Assembly (NCBI GenBank): GCA_905213155.1
Contig: CAJMHI010000042.1
Coordinates: 1-15,444, forward strand
Origin: an uncultured Acidaminococcus sp.
Lineage (GTDB): Bacteria > Bacillota > Negativicutes > Acidaminococcales > Acidaminococcaceae
Direction of reading: 5' to 3'
Length of the DNA stretch: 15,444 bases
Position 1 is the first letter of the stretch. Every line of letters begins with the position of its first letter. Positions 13,614 through 15,444 of the stretch are shown here, one piece after another. A model generated the notes under the pieces. The model was not told where the DNA came from. It did not search any database and saw only the letters and a list, made by a program, of their open reading frames with translations. The position numbers and the translations under genes were made by a program.

Positions 13614-15215
13614 TCAGTTTTCCCCGTTTTCAGTTTCTACCAGATCTTCACTATCCACCATTTCTTTTTTTGTCTCTTTCTCTAGGAAGAATACCTTTAC
13701 CGCCGCCGCGATCTGGAGAATGAAAATTGCCAAAACCACAAAACCGCCACAGGCCGCTAAATATTTCACACCATCTACACCCTGTTCGCCGCCGCCAAAG
13801 GCAACCATGATGGCAGCAATAGCTCCAATGGATACGCCCCACACCACTTTCTGCCACAGGGCCGGTTCTTCATCATGTTTTGCTCCCTCTGTGCACAATG
13901 CAGCAATCGTAGTACTCATGGTATCTGCAGTAGTGGAAAATGCGGCAATTAAAGTGATAATGATCACTGGCACCAAAATCTTCCCCATGGGGATCGCCTG
14001 GAGGAAATACCAGATACCGCTGACAGCTCCGCCATCCTGAATGGATTTTACAATATTCACGACACCATCAATCTGCCATTTCAGTGCTGTACCGCCCCAG
14101 ACGGAGAACCACACAAAGCCAAAAACCGCGGGCAATACCCAGTTAATCAGTAAAAACTGCTTAATGGTGCGGCCATAAGCAATGATCGCAAAGAAGATTC
14201 CCATTAGCGGCGCATAGGCGATCCAGATAGCCCAGTCATACATAGTCCACCAGGTCACAAGTGGTTTTCCACCGGCAATATACGGATCCAGGCCCCACGT
14301 CCAGAAACGATCCAGCCAATACCCTAACCCCACATTAGCCATATTTAAGATATAGACCGTCGGCCCGATGATCACCAGGGCAAAGAGTAACAGATAAAAA
14401 ATCTTTGTGGTCATATTGGCCAGCCATTTAATCCCTCTATCAATCCCCATAACAGATGCTATAGTAAATGTTGCAGTAATAATCGCCGTGAGGATAAACC
14501 AGACAGCAGGTCCTTGCTGAATGCCATAGGCAGCGGTGAGTCCTGTTCCCACAAGCGCTAATCCTGCCCCCAACGAAGCCGCCAGTCCCAAGGCAATAGC
14601 CAGCACCGAAAGGGTATCAATGGCTGCCCGCCAGAATCCTTGTGTCACCCGTTGTCCAAAAAGCGGAGTAAGGGATGCCGCAACGGATAATTCTTTTTTC
14701 CGGTTATAGTACATGTATGCGATAATTACCCCACTAAGCGCATACATCGCATACGGAATAAAAGTCCAGTTATAAAAGCAGCGGCCTAAAGCAAAAAACG
14801 CTGCCTCTTGTGAATAGGGCGCTATCCCAAACCCATCCAATTCTTTATAAATATTGCCGTAATAAATAATAGGTTCATTCACCCCGTATGTAATAAGGCC
14901 TGTAGCAATCCCACCTGTTAAGGTCATGGCAAACCAGGCCCCAAAAGAAAATTTTGCCTTAGCTTGCGGACCTCCAAAACGGATTTTGCCCACTGGGGAA
15001 AAAGCCAAAAGGGTAATCAGGATTAATGTCCCCAGTGCCACCCATTGGTAGAGCCATCCAAAGTTTTCCAACGACCAGCCAAAAACCGCACTGGTTACAG
15101 CTGTCAGCCACGAGTTGTTGACCACCCCTAAAAGAGCCGCCCCGCCGATTACTAAAAAGCAGGGAATGAAAACGCTCCAGCGGATATTCCGCTGTTTCTC
15201 ACGAGTACCGCACAT
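13614..15215 (-). CDS. BCCT-family transporter, probable importer of a betaine-type compound
   Basis: A 533-residue inner-membrane transporter with about 12 hydrophobic segments. BCCT hallmarks include TGLITYGVNEP (about 105-115), the conserved GIDRGIKWLANM loop (257-268) and the aromatic-box helix WWTMYDWAIW (322-331) followed by YGRT. The family moves substrates with a quaternary ammonium group (glycine betaine, carnitine, choline), either with an ion or by exchange. Compared with the carnitine exchanger's FYWAWW, the box reads YDWAIW, so one tryptophan is Ile and a Tyr is Asp. The ATG at 15215 is chosen because GGAGGG precedes it; the in-frame ATG at 15245 would lie about 10 bases from the predicted transcription start and has no binding site. 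It forms a two-gene operon with the MIO-less lyase. Substrate inferred: ergothioneine or hercynine. Confidence 0.9.
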   Translation of the reverse strand: MCGTREKQRNIRWSVFIPCFLVIGGAALLGVVNNSWLTAVTSAVFGWSLENFGWLYQWVALGTLILITLLAFSPVGKIRFGGPQAKAKFSFGAWFAMTLTGGIATGLITYGVNEPIIYYGNIYKELDGFGIAPYSQEAAFFALGRCFYNWTFIPYAMYALSGVIIAYMYYNRKKELSVAASLTPLFGQRVTQGFWRAAIDTLSVLAIALGLAASLGAGLALVGTGLTAAYGIQQGPAVWFILTAIITATFTIASVMGIDRGIKWLANMTTKIFYLLLFALVIIGPTVYILNMANVGLGYWLDRFWTWGLDPYIAGGKPLVTWWTMYDWAIWIAYAPLMGIFFAIIAYGRTIKQFLLINWVLPAVFGFVWFSVWGGTALKWQIDGVVNIVKSIQDGGAVSGIWYFLQAIPMGKILVPVIIITLIAAFSTTADTMSTTIAALCTEGAKHDEEPALWQKVVWGVSIGAIAAIMVAFGGGEQGVDGVKYLAACGGFVVLAIFILQIAAAVKVFFLEKETKKEMVDSEDLVETENGEN

Positions 15216-15265
15216 GATTCTCCCTCCAGTCTGAATAGAAACCATAACTATTTATTAGATTATAT

Positions 15266-15281
15266 TGCAAATAGCGTGCCA
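15266..15281 (-). promoter_or_regulatory. Sigma-54 (-24/-12) promoter
   Basis: On the minus strand the sequence TGGCACGCTATTTGCA matches the RpoN consensus TGGCAC-N5-TTGCA at every position, with exactly 10 bases between the GG and the GC. The predicted start of transcription is near 15255, giving a leader of about 40 bases to the BCCT start codon. Sigma-54 promoters need an AAA+ enhancer-binding protein, so this operon should be tightly induced; the rest of the hut genes show no such site. Confidence 0.92.
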
Positions 15282-15351
15282 CTCTGTTAGTGAAATAAAG
15301 CAAAGAAGAACAACAGGGGCAAAGTCTTGTAGTAAAGCCGCTGAAATTCGC

Positions 15352-15380
15352 AAAAATACAGTATACATTCTTGTATTTTT
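15352..15380. promoter_or_regulatory. Inverted repeat, candidate enhancer-binding-protein site
   Basis: AAAAATACA at 15352-15360 and TGTATTTTT at 15372-15380 form a perfect 9-bp inverted repeat with an 11-bp spacer. The spacer carries GTATAC and, on the minus strand, a nested ATACA-N4-TGTAT. The centre is about 110 bases upstream of the predicted start of the sigma-54 promoter, the usual place for an upstream activating sequence. The matching activator is not in the window. The remaining bases between 15282 and 15444 show nothing else I can support. Confidence 0.6.
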
Positions 15381-15444
15381 CTTTAAACTGGTTAATTGTA
15401 AGATGAAATGGAACACATAAAAAGTCCACAGTGAATATCTCGTG

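Noticed and set aside
15259..15264. TATAAT on the minus strand as a sigma-A promoter for the BCCT gene
   Set aside because: No -35 hexamer at 16-18 bases; it overlaps a full sigma-54 consensus that explains the region better.
15199..15429. A 76-residue open frame on the minus strand upstream of the BCCT gene
   Set aside because: It runs through the sigma-54 promoter and the dyad and out of frame into the BCCT start; no ribosome binding site or homology seen.

Overview
The window is a histidine-degradation locus with every gene on the minus strand. It probably comes from an anaerobic, amino-acid-fermenting member of the Negativicutes; something like Acidaminococcus is my guess. The basis is the long (about 680-residue) urocanate hydratase, the YuiF-type transporter paired with hutH, a sensory-type iron hydrogenase operon and a roughly balanced base composition. 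The genus is inferred and no phylogenetic marker is present. Read in the direction of transcription (high to low coordinates), there are four transcription units.

(1) 15281-12001: a BCCT-family (betaine/carnitine/choline) transporter followed by a second histidine ammonia-lyase homologue. A textbook sigma-54 (-24/-12) promoter precedes the unit, a dyad that looks like an enhancer-binding-protein site lies further upstream, and a strong hairpin terminator ends it. The HutH paralogue has lost exactly the Ala-Ser-Gly triad that makes the MIO cofactor and has several altered active-site residues, yet its reading frame is intact. A betaine importer next to a MIO-less histidine-lyase fold suggests a trimethylammonia-lyase acting on a histidine betaine. 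Ergothioneine would give thiourocanate plus trimethylamine; hercynine would give urocanate plus trimethylamine, and urocanate would feed directly into the neighbouring Hut pathway. This is the most interesting part of the window.

(2) 11954-8848: a YuiF/NhaC-type membrane transporter (probable histidine permease) and the canonical hutH with an intact MIO triad. (3) 8757-5256: hutU and hutI, separated by a terminator-like hairpin. Units 2 and 3 share a promoter layout: two T-tract/GAC-like half-sites 11 bp apart, a 9-bp gap, then TACAAT. This points to one regulator controlling both. Together the genes take up histidine and convert it via urocanate and imidazolonepropionate to N-formimino-glutamate. 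No gene for the formimino step (hutG, hutF or ftcD) is in the window.

(4) 5240-46: a large BTAD/AAA-ATPase/TPR transcriptional regulator, a DRTGG-domain protein, a small HATPase (anti-sigma/kinase-like) protein and an [FeFe]-hydrogenase-like protein. The last keeps the four H-cluster cysteines but has lost the proton-relay cysteine, as in sensory HydS-type proteins. This looks like a redox or hydrogen signalling operon that happens to follow, or may respond to, the fermentation genes upstream.

I saw no rRNA, tRNA, CRISPR, insertion sequence or integrase. Plus-strand reading frames are antisense shadows of these genes.
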